From NCBI GenBank assembly GCA_037074615.1, contig CM073536.1, positions 2,361,001-2,425,000 of the forward strand: 64,000 bases of DNA, in the 5' to 3' direction. The notes below the pieces were generated by a model. The model searched no databases. It was not told where the DNA came from and was given only the letters and a program-made list of their open reading frames with translations. The translations under genes and the position numbers were made by a program. This stretch comes from Leucaena leucocephala (taxonomy: Eukaryota > Streptophyta > Magnoliopsida > Fabales > Fabaceae). Positions 1 through 10,592 of the stretch are shown in pieces (positions within the stretch are counted from its first letter, which is position 1; each line of letters begins with the position of its first letter).

Positions 1-5
1 GAGGG

Positions 6-1015
6 ATGGGGGGGAAGGTAAGCAAGAAAAGGAGGTATTTTTGTGAGAGAGAATTTATGGGTTTGAAAGAGAAAGTGAAGATTTTGCAGGAGGAGATGAA
101 GCAGATGGTGTATGAGAAGGAGAAAGAGAGCATGAGCTATGAGAGAGACATGATGTTGTTCAGTTTCAAGGAGGCAGATTGGAAGCAAGAGAGGAAGAGG
201 CTGAGAGAGGAAGTGAGGCAACTCAGGAAGGTTCTGCAAGAGAAGGAAGAACAGATTAGAGAGATCAAAGAGCTTGGAAAAGACAAGGATAACAGCAACA
301 ATAGTCATAAAGAGTTGGAATTGATGGGGACTAAGCTTTTGGTTCAGAAAATGAAGGAAGAGAGAGTTAGGAGAGATGAAGCTGTGGAGAAGTGGAAGCA
401 ACTCTATCTTGCAATCAAGACTGAACTTGATGACCTCATTCAGAGAACTTATGGTGCTCTCTCTCTCTCTATCTTCCTACATTCCTCTCTCAGATCATAT
501 TATGCAGTCAAGTTTTGTAGATTCTTTTCTTTTCTGGTACTGTGATCTTTCAGTTTTCCCTGAAACTGAATTCTCGGTTCTGAGTTCTAAATCCTCTGTT
601 ACATGCTCTGTGTTATTCTAATTCTGTCATGTTTCTTTGTAAAAATAATTCCATGAGCTACAGTTAATTAACGGGTCTGCTCTGGTTTGGTTAAAGAAAA
701 TTTTGTAAAGTTTCTGAAAGAGGATGAAAACAAGTCATGAATGTTGATGAGCTTGTTGATTTGACAGGGGATGGCTTGTTGTGGAAAGCAGAGGAAGATG
801 AGATCCAGATGGAAAATCTGAAGAGGGAATTGCAAGAAAGGGATGAAACAATCCAAGCCTTGAAAGCTCAATTAGCTTCAATGGAGCATGACAAGAACAG
901 AACAGAGAGAGAGTTTGACATGTTAAGGCAAAGCCTGAGGATCATGAACAGAAGCAGCATGATTTCAGTTCCAGGGAAAGAGAAGAAGCTCTTGAAAAGC
1001 AAATATGGAAGATGA
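6..1015 (+). CDS. coiled-coil protein, two exons seen (may extend upstream of the window)
   Basis: Exons are 6-453 and 768-1015. The donor is GT at 454, the acceptor is AG at 766-767, and the phase-1 junction keeps the frame, giving about 231 residues. The protein is almost entirely charged heptad-like sequence rich in Glu, Lys and Arg. It has long coiled-coil segments at roughly residues 15-150 and 155-215 and no catalytic motif that I recognise. The first Met is only six bases from the window edge, so the true start and any 5' exons may lie outside; a donor-like GGTAAG at 16-21 inside exon 1 also leaves the 5' structure open. It is probably a cytoskeletal, scaffold or golgin-like plant protein. 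The intron is CT-rich after the donor. No specific function is assigned. Confidence 0.7.
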
Positions 1016-1752
1016 ACTGCAGTCTCTGAATAATGTGGCAGAGTATGTATTAACTGTTTAACTAGCTTTTATTTTTCAGTTTTCTTTAGAAAATAAGAGT
1101 ATGAAGATGGATTTACTGATGAAGAAAATGTTCATTCTTGAGCCAACAGGGAAACCCGATAAGGCAGGTGAACAATTTGTTCATAGGCACTGGTAAATCT
1201 GAAGGAAGAGAGTTTAATTTGTCCACCTCTTTATCTTCTTCACTCCTTTTCGTAAGCATATAGCCGAAAGATATTTCATTCTTACAGAAATGTTTCCGTT
1301 ATACTTCTCTTTTTTGCATTTGGTATGATTCACTTTGCAAGTATATTATGAAAATGACATGGGTTACAGAGTCAACAGAATAGGGTAAACGTTAAAAGAA
1401 GTAAACAAACATCTTAATTTTAAACTACGAATCCATAACTTTCTGTTTTAGAAGACTTGAAACCCAGTTTGGGTTAACGAGTTTATAGCATGCGTGAAAA
1501 ACCTTGAAATCACAATTAGTTTGAAATGGATGGAATCTAAGGGGAAACAAAATATCAGCTGATTTGTGACATAGAGAACCAGCACTTGCCTCATTAAGGT
1601 CCCATATATGAGTGGGAATCTAAAACATAATTGCAGGGCATTTTATTTCAAGCCAACTGACTTTATTAATATATATATATATATAGAAAAGTACGTAGCT
1701 CTTTTTTGTGACTTCATTGAAGCCATCAATTGCTAACTAGGGGGGTAATAGT
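1016..1752. other. 3' flank, no gene seen
   Basis: This is the probable 3' untranslated and downstream region of the coiled-coil gene, followed by AT-rich DNA with a short (TA)n run near 1670-1685. I see no supported gene. Confidence 0.5.
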
Positions 1753-1983
1753 CCATATCATTCTAAAGATCTTATTGATGACGCTAGGTTCACTCTTCGT
1801 AGAGATTGACAGGTCCTTATTCACCGTGAGAATAAGGATGGAAATACCCCTGCTAATTATTTGGCTAAGTTATCTCGGAATCTTGACAACAATTTTTACA
1901 TCTTTGATCAACCTTCACCTCTTTACCAAGAGGCAGATCTGATCTCGTTTCTTCTTGTTAATAGAAATCAGTATTTCACTCAT
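1753..1983 (+). mobile_element. LINE RNase H-domain remnant
   Basis: In the frame starting at 1753 the translation reads like the end of the RNase H domain of plant non-LTR retrotransposons: a short helix with DLIDDARF, then IHREN, an N..ANYLAKLS segment in the place of the usual N.vADaLAk motif, and a hydrophobic FDQPSP tail. One in-frame stop (TGA) interrupts it near 1810. There is no reverse transcriptase around it, so this is only a short relic. Confidence 0.6.
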
Positions 1984-2517
1984 GTATATATCAACTACGC
2001 AATATTTCTTGTGCTTGTGTAATGTGTCAGTCTTGCTGAAGATTCGATCAACCAAACGATAACAATTAACAATCATGTTATGTTTTTCCACGCCATTTTC
2101 CAATTTTATGAAATGACTCTTTTTGCGTGCAATTATTTCATACATTCTTCTTGGAAGACAAGCAGAGAGCCAAGCTGTGGAGTGATTTTACATTTTAATT
2201 TTGAAGTAAAAGACTTAAATCCCTATCAAAAGTATGTGATTTTCATTTAAAATTGGAATAATTTATCCTTATTTTCTTGATAAATTTTTGAATTATTTGA
2301 TTTTTATTATATTTTTAAATAATTATTTAAAACTTGCCACTTCGAGAATTAGACCAAAATTTTTTGATAACAGAATTAGACCAAAATTATAAAATTGTGA
2401 TCTTTTTGGGCCTGAATAAAATGGTGATGTTGGGCATGGCTTTTGCTTCTCTTTTAGATTTGGGCCAAGAGCATTCTGCAATAAACGTTTCTTTAAAATG
2501 GTAAACCCACTACCAAC

Positions 2518-2694
2518 ATGGGTTGGTCCGAGTGATAAATAGCTCGGTATCGTTTAAGTGAGATTTTGAGTTTAAACTTTGATGTATACAAAAAATTCTC
2601 GTTGGGAGACTCACCCACCATAGCCAGGTGCGTGACACATGTCGGATCCGGATGTAGTAGGGGCAAAGCTCCGGTGAACTGAGTGGGAAAAAAA
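2518..2694 (+). mobile_element. SINE, tRNA-derived, copy 1
   Basis: About 175 bp begins with a box A-like stretch (GGTCCGAGTGATAA), has a degraded box B (TTTTGAGTTTAAAC) about 40 bp later, a conserved body with GGTGCGTGAC-like and CTCCGGTGAACTG blocks, and an A-rich end. A second copy of the same family lies at 35413-35590, and the two are clearly alignable along their length. Flanks resemble each other (AATGGTAAACCCAC at about 2497 and AATGATAAACCCAC at about 2693), consistent with an imperfect target duplication. Confidence 0.75.
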
Positions 2695-3180
2695 ATGATA
2701 AACCCACACTAACGAGTTTAGGCCTAACGGAAGAGGCTAGTCTCCTATAATATAGTGAATTAAAGTTTAAATTATGTTATGAGATATACCCATATTTAGT
2801 GTCAGATAATATTTCAAATATGATTGCCTTATATGGAAAGATGCATATGCTTAGTAAAAAAAATAATGATAAACCAACCAACAAAGATTGTGTCTAATGG
2901 AAGAAGCTAATCTCTTATAACATAATAAACTAAAGTTCAAATTCTCGTTAGGAGATATGTCTATATTTAATATCTTGAATAAGATTGCCTCAATAGAAGG
3001 ATATCCATACATAGCAAAAAAAAAAAAAGGTAAACCAATGGTGAATGGGTTTACTAGCATAGGCTAGCCAATCATAGCATAATGGATTAGAGTTTAAATT
3101 TCTATTAAGAGATGTGTCTATATTTAGTATTTAATAATATATCAAATAGAATCATATCTGTGCTTATTAAAAGAAATTTA
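2695..3180 (+). repeat. three head-to-tail SINE-like units
   Basis: Three alignable units of about 150-170 bp follow one another at about 2695-2866, 2867-3029 and 3030-3180. Each opens with a variant of RRTAAACC, carries a box B-like AAAGTTCAAATTC or AGAGTTTAAATTT, then a GAGATATGTCTATATTTA block, and closes in an A-rich tract. They are diverged from each other and less similar to the SINE just upstream. They look like poly(A)-tailed SINE insertions stacked into one another's tails, or a tandem duplication of one insertion. No coding capacity. Confidence 0.6.
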
Positions 3181-3266
3181 TAAAATCAATAGGGGTTAAA
3201 TATAGTGAAGGAGGTTAACAAATATTAGTTTAATAAATAATTGGCTTATAACACATAACTGTGCTT

Positions 3267-3422
3267 GGTACGTGGTATTGAGGAGGTTGATATTAGAATT
3301 GCTCATCTTGTCATGTCAGGTACGTGGTATTGAGGAGGTTGATATTAAGATTGCTCATCTTGTCATATCAGGTACGTGGTATTGAGGAGGTTGATACTAG
3401 GATTCCTCTTCTTGTCATATTT
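3267..3422 (+). repeat. 52-bp tandem repeat, three copies
   Basis: The unit beginning GGTACGTGGTATTGAGGAGG starts at 3267, 3319 and 3371, an exact 52-bp period. Copies one and two differ at only a few bases; copy three diverges towards its end. It is a short minisatellite with no coding meaning in any frame. Confidence 0.9.
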
Positions 3423-3732
3423 GATATAAGGAATTGTTTATACATGGGATTGATGAAACCCATATAAATGGGGAATATTAGGATAGGGGTGGTATTGAGA
3501 TCTAATTTGGGTATTAAAAATTTTCACATCAAAATGACCTTCTTTCTCTCCTCCGCTAAAGCTCTTGCACTCCGTGAACCAAGGCCCTTCTTCATCCATG
3601 AAGCTCCACCACAACCCTCACCACCACTTCCATTGTCGTTTGCCAACACTCACCACTGCTCCATTGTCATTCGCCTTTACCCTCCTCCTCCACCTTCTCT
3701 TTCGATGCTGTGAATCTGTGACTGGAGCTGTC

Positions 3733-4028
3733 GTAGATTGGTTAATAAAGCAGTGTCTCTATAATTATATGGATAACATCGGTTTGATTCCTAGGCGTAA
3801 ACACTACTCTTGCATGATAACCTTTTTGAGTGGAGCAACATATTGCTGGAAGAACCAGAAGAAATTATCAATAAATCACCTTATGTCGAAGATAATCTAG
3901 AAATTTGGAGGACTTTATTAAGTGCATATGTCATAAAAGTGGGCATCTGTGCTGCGTATGAAGTGTTAAAACTGGATGCCTCCTCCTCCCATGCAAACAT
4001 GAGATTATGTCATCTTCTTAAGGGTTGA
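3733..4028 (+). pseudogene. PPR protein E-domain fragment, frameshifted
   Basis: Two frames together spell the C-terminal part of a PLS-class pentatricopeptide repeat protein: GLIPRRKHYSCMI at about 3780-3820, then after a frameshift near 3815-3835 the E-domain signature EEIINKSPYVEDNLEIWRTL followed by LLSAY and AAYEVLKLDA to 4028. Intact members continue with E+ or DYW motifs, absent here, and no upstream PPR repeats are visible. The proline-rich ORF at 3565-3713 just before it is not recognisably PPR. A relic of a gene or of a retroposed copy. Confidence 0.65.
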
Positions 4029-6429
4029 TGGAGCGATGAATTTTAGGCTAAATTTTAGGATTTAAGATAATGAGTACTATATTTTTTTTATAATTTATGA
4101 TTAATTATAAAATAAAAAAATATTTTTTCAAATATTATTTTATATCAAACATAATTTTAATCTCATTCTTATTCCCTCTCTTAATCCTAATCTTAATTTT
4201 ATTGTTAATCCCAATTTATTAAAATTTAAACCCGTGTGTCAAACATGGCCACAAGTTGAGAGTTTAAATCCTGCCATTAAAATGATAATTGTATTAGTAA
4301 GATATATATTGATTTTAATCTTTAGCCCAAATCACCGGAAAAAGAAAAGAAAAGAAAATATTTACGCGTTTTCTTTTAATTCCTTATGAGCTAAGACATG
4401 TGCAGAGAGCAGAAGGTGCTTGAAGACTCAAATAATATCAAGCACAAATCAATGATGGAGAATAAGTATGTGTGGTTTGAATTAGAGTCAGCATTTTCAG
4501 CATTCACCGACCCGGATAATCACGACACGTCCAGTCAATCCTGCCCGTATCGTAAGGGACCAACACACACATCTGAAGATGGAGAATTGAACGTTTTTTT
4601 TTTTTTTTGTTATAAAGAATTGAAGATAATTTAATTAATTTAGATGGATGTTTCGAAGACCAGACGTACGTTCTAGGTGGGATCCTTTTAAGGTGGTTTG
4701 AGTTTATGGAGGAGCAAGTGGGCTTTTGATAGAAAATACATGTGAAGGATGATTTTATAATTTTTGTATAAGTATTTTTTAAACTTTAAAATTATATCTT
4801 ACTCTTAATAAAAGTTTAGTGTCCAATTTATTTAAATTATTTTATAAAAAAAAAACAAAAATTGATGCTTTTCAGTTGCGTTGTGAGAGAGAGAAATAAC
4901 TTTTGAGAGAAATAACCAAGGAAAAAAATAAAATTACTCTAAAAAATTCAAAATTTGATGTTTATAGAAGCATGTTAAGAAGCGAATAATTAAATAATAA
5001 AATTAAGTATTTTAATATTTTCATTTTTATCAATAACATATTAACTATTTTATTTTATAATTTTAATTTAAATAGTTTTCTTAAGATTATCATATTATCT
5101 ATATGATATAAATATGTCTTATTTAATAAAGTTCACTTTTTTTAGTTATTCTACATCTAAATTTGTTTTTCAATTAAATATCCAAACAAAATTTAGTTTA
5201 TTGAACTGGGTTTTTTACAAGAATATATTCAAACATAAATTATATTATATTAATTAATTTTTGCCATAACTTCAATTTATAAAAGTGATTAAAATGAAAT
5301 TCACTTTTGTCGGTACTAATGCAAACAAGCCCTAAATTAATTATTTAGGTAGATGAGTGAATGCATATGCAACCATACAGTTTTTTAAGAAGAGATCAAA
5401 TATATTTTCATTAGTAGTTGACTTCAGTTATTGCAAGACTATGATAAAATATATCAGGCGTGACTTTAAACTAAATTAAAAGATGGTTGGGAATAAAATA
5501 GGTTTTATAGTTGAAAAATGAGTCATATTGTTGACAATTTATGAATAGAATTATATATTGTTTCAAGAGATGATCAAGAAGAGGCAAGGTTTTAGAGTTG
5601 AAAAATGAGTCATATTGATATCTGTAACTCATTTCTTTCAAAAAGAATTATCGGTAATTTAACCGTTATTGATTATATCTTTCTATTCCTTTTTACTCAC
5701 AGCATGCGTGTACGACAACACAAGCAACACCCGCAAGTTTTAGGTTGCTTCCCTTCCAGTATTAGTTTTGCTTATGATTGTTATTTATCCCCTTTTACAC
5801 TTTCTGAAGCTAAATTAATTTTAACAGTAATATTGATGTGAAACAGTGGAGGGAAATTTTAATTATCTCTAAACCTATATTTCATCGAATTTATTATCTT
5901 CTCCCTTTTTTTTTTATTTGAAACGAAACAAACGACAAAAACTAAGCAGATCCCACAAAATTGTGCCTAATTCCCGTTAGGAATCGAATGGCTTGGTTTT
6001 TATACATTTATTAACATTAAATGGAGGTTTATTAAAATTGTCGTACGCATTGACTGGATAAGATTGGCATATTGAAAGCAATGCATTAAGCAACATCTCT
6101 TGATCATGCATCTATCTGGGTACACCTGGCCATCCCCTCCATCAACCATTTCTCACTTCATATAATATAAAATAACCAAAGTGATTACTCTGATTAATGA
6201 GTAGTTACTAGTTATTTCATAATTTTTTAAATTTTAATATTAATATAATAAGCTTATTAATAAATATTTTTATAAATGTTATTTAAGTTTTAAGGTATAT
6301 AAAAAATATAAGTATAAAATACAAACACTTCTCACTTCTATTCGAAGAATCTTCCGGATCCTATGCCACCTTGCCATTTAGCATATCCCCCTATTCCAAA
6401 CATGCCACGTCTCCGGCGGGACCAAATAT
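4029..6429. other. AT-rich intergenic region
   Basis: Long AT-rich DNA with poly(A)/poly(T) runs and no ORF that resembles a protein. The last few hundred bases are the distal promoter of the beta-amylase gene. Confidence 0.5.
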
Positions 6430-6965
6430 CTGGCCCCTCACGTGTCCACCAATCACTCCCCCTCCTCCTGTTCCCATTCGGTTTACATTTACTTCATCCT
6501 CCTTCACCCATTTCCCGCCACGTGTCGCCCCTTCCCGCCTCACTCTTTCAAATTTTACTTCTACCCCTCAGGAAAATGGCGCAAACAAACGCGCCGATTC
6601 TCCCTCCTTTCCTTCTGCTCCTTTGATACTATTTATCACAAAAGAATTACTTTCTTAAAATACAAATTAGAATTTGATATTGATAAATATTGAACCGAAA
6701 GGCGGGCACTTCACGTGAGATGTCACTTTCCCCACGTGACGCTTCCCCATTGGTTCTTACATCTATGATACGCGCGTTTCCTGGAAACTTCACACGCAAT
6801 CCTCATCTCACCGTCAATTGTCACGGGATCGAGACATCGTAGCCGTTGCCTTCTCAACCGTCCTTTCTGTGCCACGTACTCGCTGGACACGTGGCAACAA
6901 AATATCGGGTTAGAAGGGAAAATATTATTTTAATCTTATCCTCAACTCAAGCGCGGTCTATAAAT
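6430..6965 (+). promoter_or_regulatory. beta-amylase promoter with five G-boxes and TATA box
   Basis: Perfect CACGTG palindromes occur at 6439-6444, 6519-6524, 6712-6717, 6733-6738 and 6888-6893, plus a CACGTA at 6873-6878. The last G-box is about 70 bp upstream of a TATA box (TATAAA, 6959-6964), which sits about 170 bp before the start codon. G-boxes are bound by bZIP (ABF/AREB, HY5) and bHLH (PIF) factors. BAM1-type amylases are known to respond to osmotic stress and ABA, so ABA- or light-dependent control is the natural inference. Confidence 0.75.
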
Positions 6966-7131
6966 TGTCAAGATCCTCCCTCCCTAATTTTCCTCCATCG
7001 CAGTTCAAATTCCAAATTCTTTGAATCTCAAACTACCAAACAGTAAAGAGATTTTAAAAAACCTTTCAAAACTTTTGTTCTTCCTCGCGTTTTTTTTCGT
7101 TTGATTTTCTGGGATAAGTTCTGTACAAAGA

Positions 7132-10100
7132 ATGGCATTGAATATCACACATCAGATTGGTAGCCTTGCGGGGACTCCAGTAGGAACAATGCAATCTGAT
7201 TTAGGAATTTCATCGGGAGAGTCAACTGCAACGGTGAACGCGGCGGCAGTGTGGAAGACGCCGGCGGCGAACCTCCGGTGTAAGGTGAGTAAGTCGGACG
7301 GCGTGGATGGGCTCTCGCCTCCAGTGAGTCCTTGCAGGTCGCCGGTGTTAGGCGGAATTCGGGCGGATCTTTCAGTCGCGTGTCAAGCATTCGCGACAGA
7401 GGTTGCGCCGATGGCGGAGTCAGAGGCGATGCCCGTGCCGATGAGGAAGTACAAGGAGGGAGGAACCTCAGAGAAGGGGGAGGGTGTGCCGGTGTACGTG
7501 ATGATGCCGCTAGATAGCGTGACGATGGGGAACACGGTGAATCGGCGAAAGGCGATGAACGCGAGTATGCTGGCTCTGAAGAGCGCGGGGGTGGAGGGAA
7601 TCATGATGGACGTATGGTGGGGATTGGTGGAGAGAGATTCGCCGGGAGAGTACAATTGGGGTGGTTACACGGAGCTCCTGGATATGGCAAAGAAGTACGG
7701 CCTCAAAGTGCAGGCGGTAATGTCGTTTCACCAGTGTGGCGGAAACGTCGGTGACTCTTGCACGTATGTATAATTTGTCCAGTCTCTCTCTCTTTTTCAA
7801 TTTTTTTTTATTTACTGGATAAATTAGTATAATACTGCATAATTACTAGTATTTCAGCATTTTGAGATTATTTGAAGTTGATGATGTTTTTATTTGGAAA
7901 GCCTGCATTATTCTTTTGGGTGGGATGAATTTCAGGAGCTAGGATAGATGCGTAACGAACACGGACCCGGTGCCACTAGGGTTAGGAAATTCATATTTTT
8001 AAGCTTTAATTTATCATTTTTTAAAATTTATTTCTTTAAGAAAGTGACAATTATAAATTTGATATGATTTTATATTTTCTTATTTCCTTTTGAATTTTAT
8101 TTTATATTGCATCTTTTAAAATGAAAACGAAAAAAGAGAAGAGCGGTCTACTTGTGGCTTATGTAAGTAACACGAAAAAAGGGCTATCAAAAGAAGCATA
8201 AAAAGCGTGTGGTTTTGCGAAGATCTGTCTGGGGCCCACATGAACGGGTTTTGTTTTTTGAACTTGCTTGTAAAAGTATATTAGCCTCTTCCCCAGGCCA
8301 AGGACTTTTCAAGACTTGTTTGTTTTGAATGAAAGTAAAAGAGACATCTTAAATAAATTTTTTGTAGTTAAATAATTATTTGACACATTAGTTTATTCAT
8401 TAAGAAGTATTAATTACCCTTCCACCCTTAAGGGCTTATTTTGCACGGGGTATTTGGGGGGAGGGATGGGGGAGGGATGGGGGAGGGAAGAATTTTACTT
8501 TCCTCCCCTTGTTTGGCTCATTACAAAATTTAGGAGGGGAGGTAAAATTTTTTAAAATTTTTCCTCCCTTCTCCAACTTTACTTCCCCTCCAAAATTGGG
8601 AGAATTTGGAGGGGAAGTGTGATATTATTATTATATAATATTCATATACCCATAATTTTTTTAATATCCTAATATTACTCTTATATTATATTTTATTAAA
8701 ATATTATGTAAAATAATATAAGGTAAATTTGTCTATATAAAAGTATTTTCCCTCCCTTTCTTTTTTGAACCAAATAAGGTAATATGAAAATCCCTCCTCT
8801 CCTCTCCCTTAATGTTAATCTAAATAAGGTAATAATAAAATCTCTCTTTTTTCCTTCCTTTCTTTTCTTTTCCTTTACCTCTATTAAAATCTCTCCCCTC
8901 CGCTCCGTTGAGTCAAACATACCCTAAATATAAGAGTACAAATTGCACTTAAAAAAGTACAAATTACTCTAAAAATTGTGTCTTATATTAGCACAGGAGG
9001 AGTAATATCTAATACCAATATTCATGGTGCTTAACGATTGTTTATATTACATGCAGAATTCCCCTGCCCAAATGGGTTTTGGAAGAGATGGATAAAGATC
9101 CAGATCTCGCATACACGGATCAATGGGGAAGAAGAAACTATGAATATGTATCTCTTGGGTGTGATACCCTTCCTGTTCTCAAGGGCCGAACACCAGTTCA
9201 ATGTTATGCTGACTTCATGTGTGCTTTCAAAGACGAGTTCAAACACCTTCTTGGAGACACTATTGTGGTAAATACTATTTGGGACTCCTTTCTCAAGATT
9301 CTGTTCTAACATAAGCTGTGTTTTATGCTCTAGAAATCTGAATCACAATTTTTACTCCATTCAGGAAATCCAAGTAGGAATGGGACCAGCAGGGGAGCTG
9401 CGTTACCCTTCATATCCAGAACAAAATGGAACATGGAAATTCCCCGGAATTGGTGCTTTCCAATGTTATGACAAGGTAATTCATATTTTCTTATTTAATT
9501 TATACTGCTTTGGCTAATCTTGATGGCTGATAGTTATTGAGTAATACTTGGGAAGTGGTTAGAAGTAGATGAAGTGTCGCTGACAGAGCTATAAAAGTTC
9601 AAACAAGGACTCGTCACTTTAAATATAAGTAGACATTCGACGTTTTGGCGATTTCGCTCTTTCCCCAAAGTGAACGCAAATATGTGAAATCAATTTTTTG
9701 GGGTTGCAAGTTGTACTTGTGACAGTTTTTGACTTTGAAAGCTGCTATGGGTTATCCAGTAATCTTTTGCTTTTATAATGTGCAGTATATGCTGAGTAGT
9801 TTAAAAGCTGCTGCTGAAGCTTCGGGTAAGCCAGAATGGGGAAGCACGGGCCCTACTGATGCTGGTCACTACAACAACTGGCCGGAAGACACAGCATTTT
9901 TCCGCAAGGAGGGTGGAGGCTGGAACAGTCAATATGGTGAGTTCTTCCTCACCTGGTACTCCAACATGCTCTTGAACCATGGTGAGAGGATCCTCACCTT
10001 AGCCAAGTCGGTCTTTGAGAACTCCGGCGTTAAAATTTCGGTGAAAATTGCGGGTATCCACTGGCACTATGGCACTAGATCTCATGCTCCAGAGCTCACA

Positions 10101-10592
10101 GCAGGCTACTACAACACCAGGTTCCATGATGGCTACCTCCCAATCGCTCAAATGTTGGCTCGCCATGGAGCCATCTTCAATTTCACTTGCATTGAGATGC
10201 GAGACCATGAGCAGCCTCAGGATGCTCTGTGTGCGCCAGAGAAGCTAGTGAGGCAAGTGGCTATGGCCACGCAGAAAGCACAGGTCCCTCTGGCAGGTGA
10301 AAATGCACTGCTAAGATATGATGAATATGCGCACGAGCAGATCATAAGGGCCTCGCAGTTGAATGAGGATGATGGCCAAAATGACTCAACAATGTGTGCT
10401 TTCACTTATTTGAGGATGAACCCTCAGTTGTTCCAGCCAGAACATTGGAGAAAGTTTGTGGCTTTTGTGAAGAAGATGAAGGAAGGGAAAGGTGCTCGCA
10501 AGTGTTGGGAACAGGTGGAGAGGGAAGCAGAGCATTTTGTTCATGTGACCCAGCCTTTGGTGCAAGAGGCTGCTGTTGCACTTATGCAATAA
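7132..10592 (+). CDS. BAM1: beta-amylase, plastid (BAM1-type)
   Basis: Exons are 7132-7763, 9057-9267, 9365-9475 and 9786-10592, all with GT-AG borders and matching phases, giving 586 residues. Glycoside hydrolase family 14 releases maltose from the non-reducing ends of starch glucans. The N-terminal ~95 residues are Ser/Ala-rich and fit a chloroplast transit peptide. Family landmarks are in order: VMMPLDSVTMGN, the flexible-loop HQCGGNVGD, GPAGELRYPSYP with catalytic acid Glu at about residue 292, the inner loop FTCIEMRDHEQ, and GENALLRYD with the catalytic base Glu at about 490. The start, MALNITHQIG, and the overall length match BAM1-type proteins (Arabidopsis BAM1, recalled as about 575 residues). 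A Leu replaces the Pro that normally follows GENAL. The 1.3-kb intron 1 carries a MITE-like element. Likely a functional gene for leaf or guard-cell starch breakdown. Confidence 0.95.
8431..8925. mobile_element. MITE-like element in beta-amylase intron 1
   Basis: About 495 bp starts AGGGCTTATTTTG and ends with the imperfect inverse, CAAACATACCCT. Internally it has purine-rich GGGAGGGA arrays on one side and CCTCCC/TTCCCTC on the other, so it can fold back on itself. No ORF. This is the pattern of the non-autonomous, probably hAT-like, MITEs common in dicot genomes. The exact target duplication is not clear by eye. Confidence 0.5.

Noticed and set aside
2518..3180. Genuine tRNA genes in the SINE block
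   Set aside because: Box A and B spacing is tRNA-like, but no acceptor stem or anticodon arm can be formed and poly(A) tails follow.
7145..7800. Several long antisense and alternative-frame ORFs over beta-amylase exon 1
   Set aside because: They overlap a well-conserved exon in the wrong frame and have no recognisable domain.
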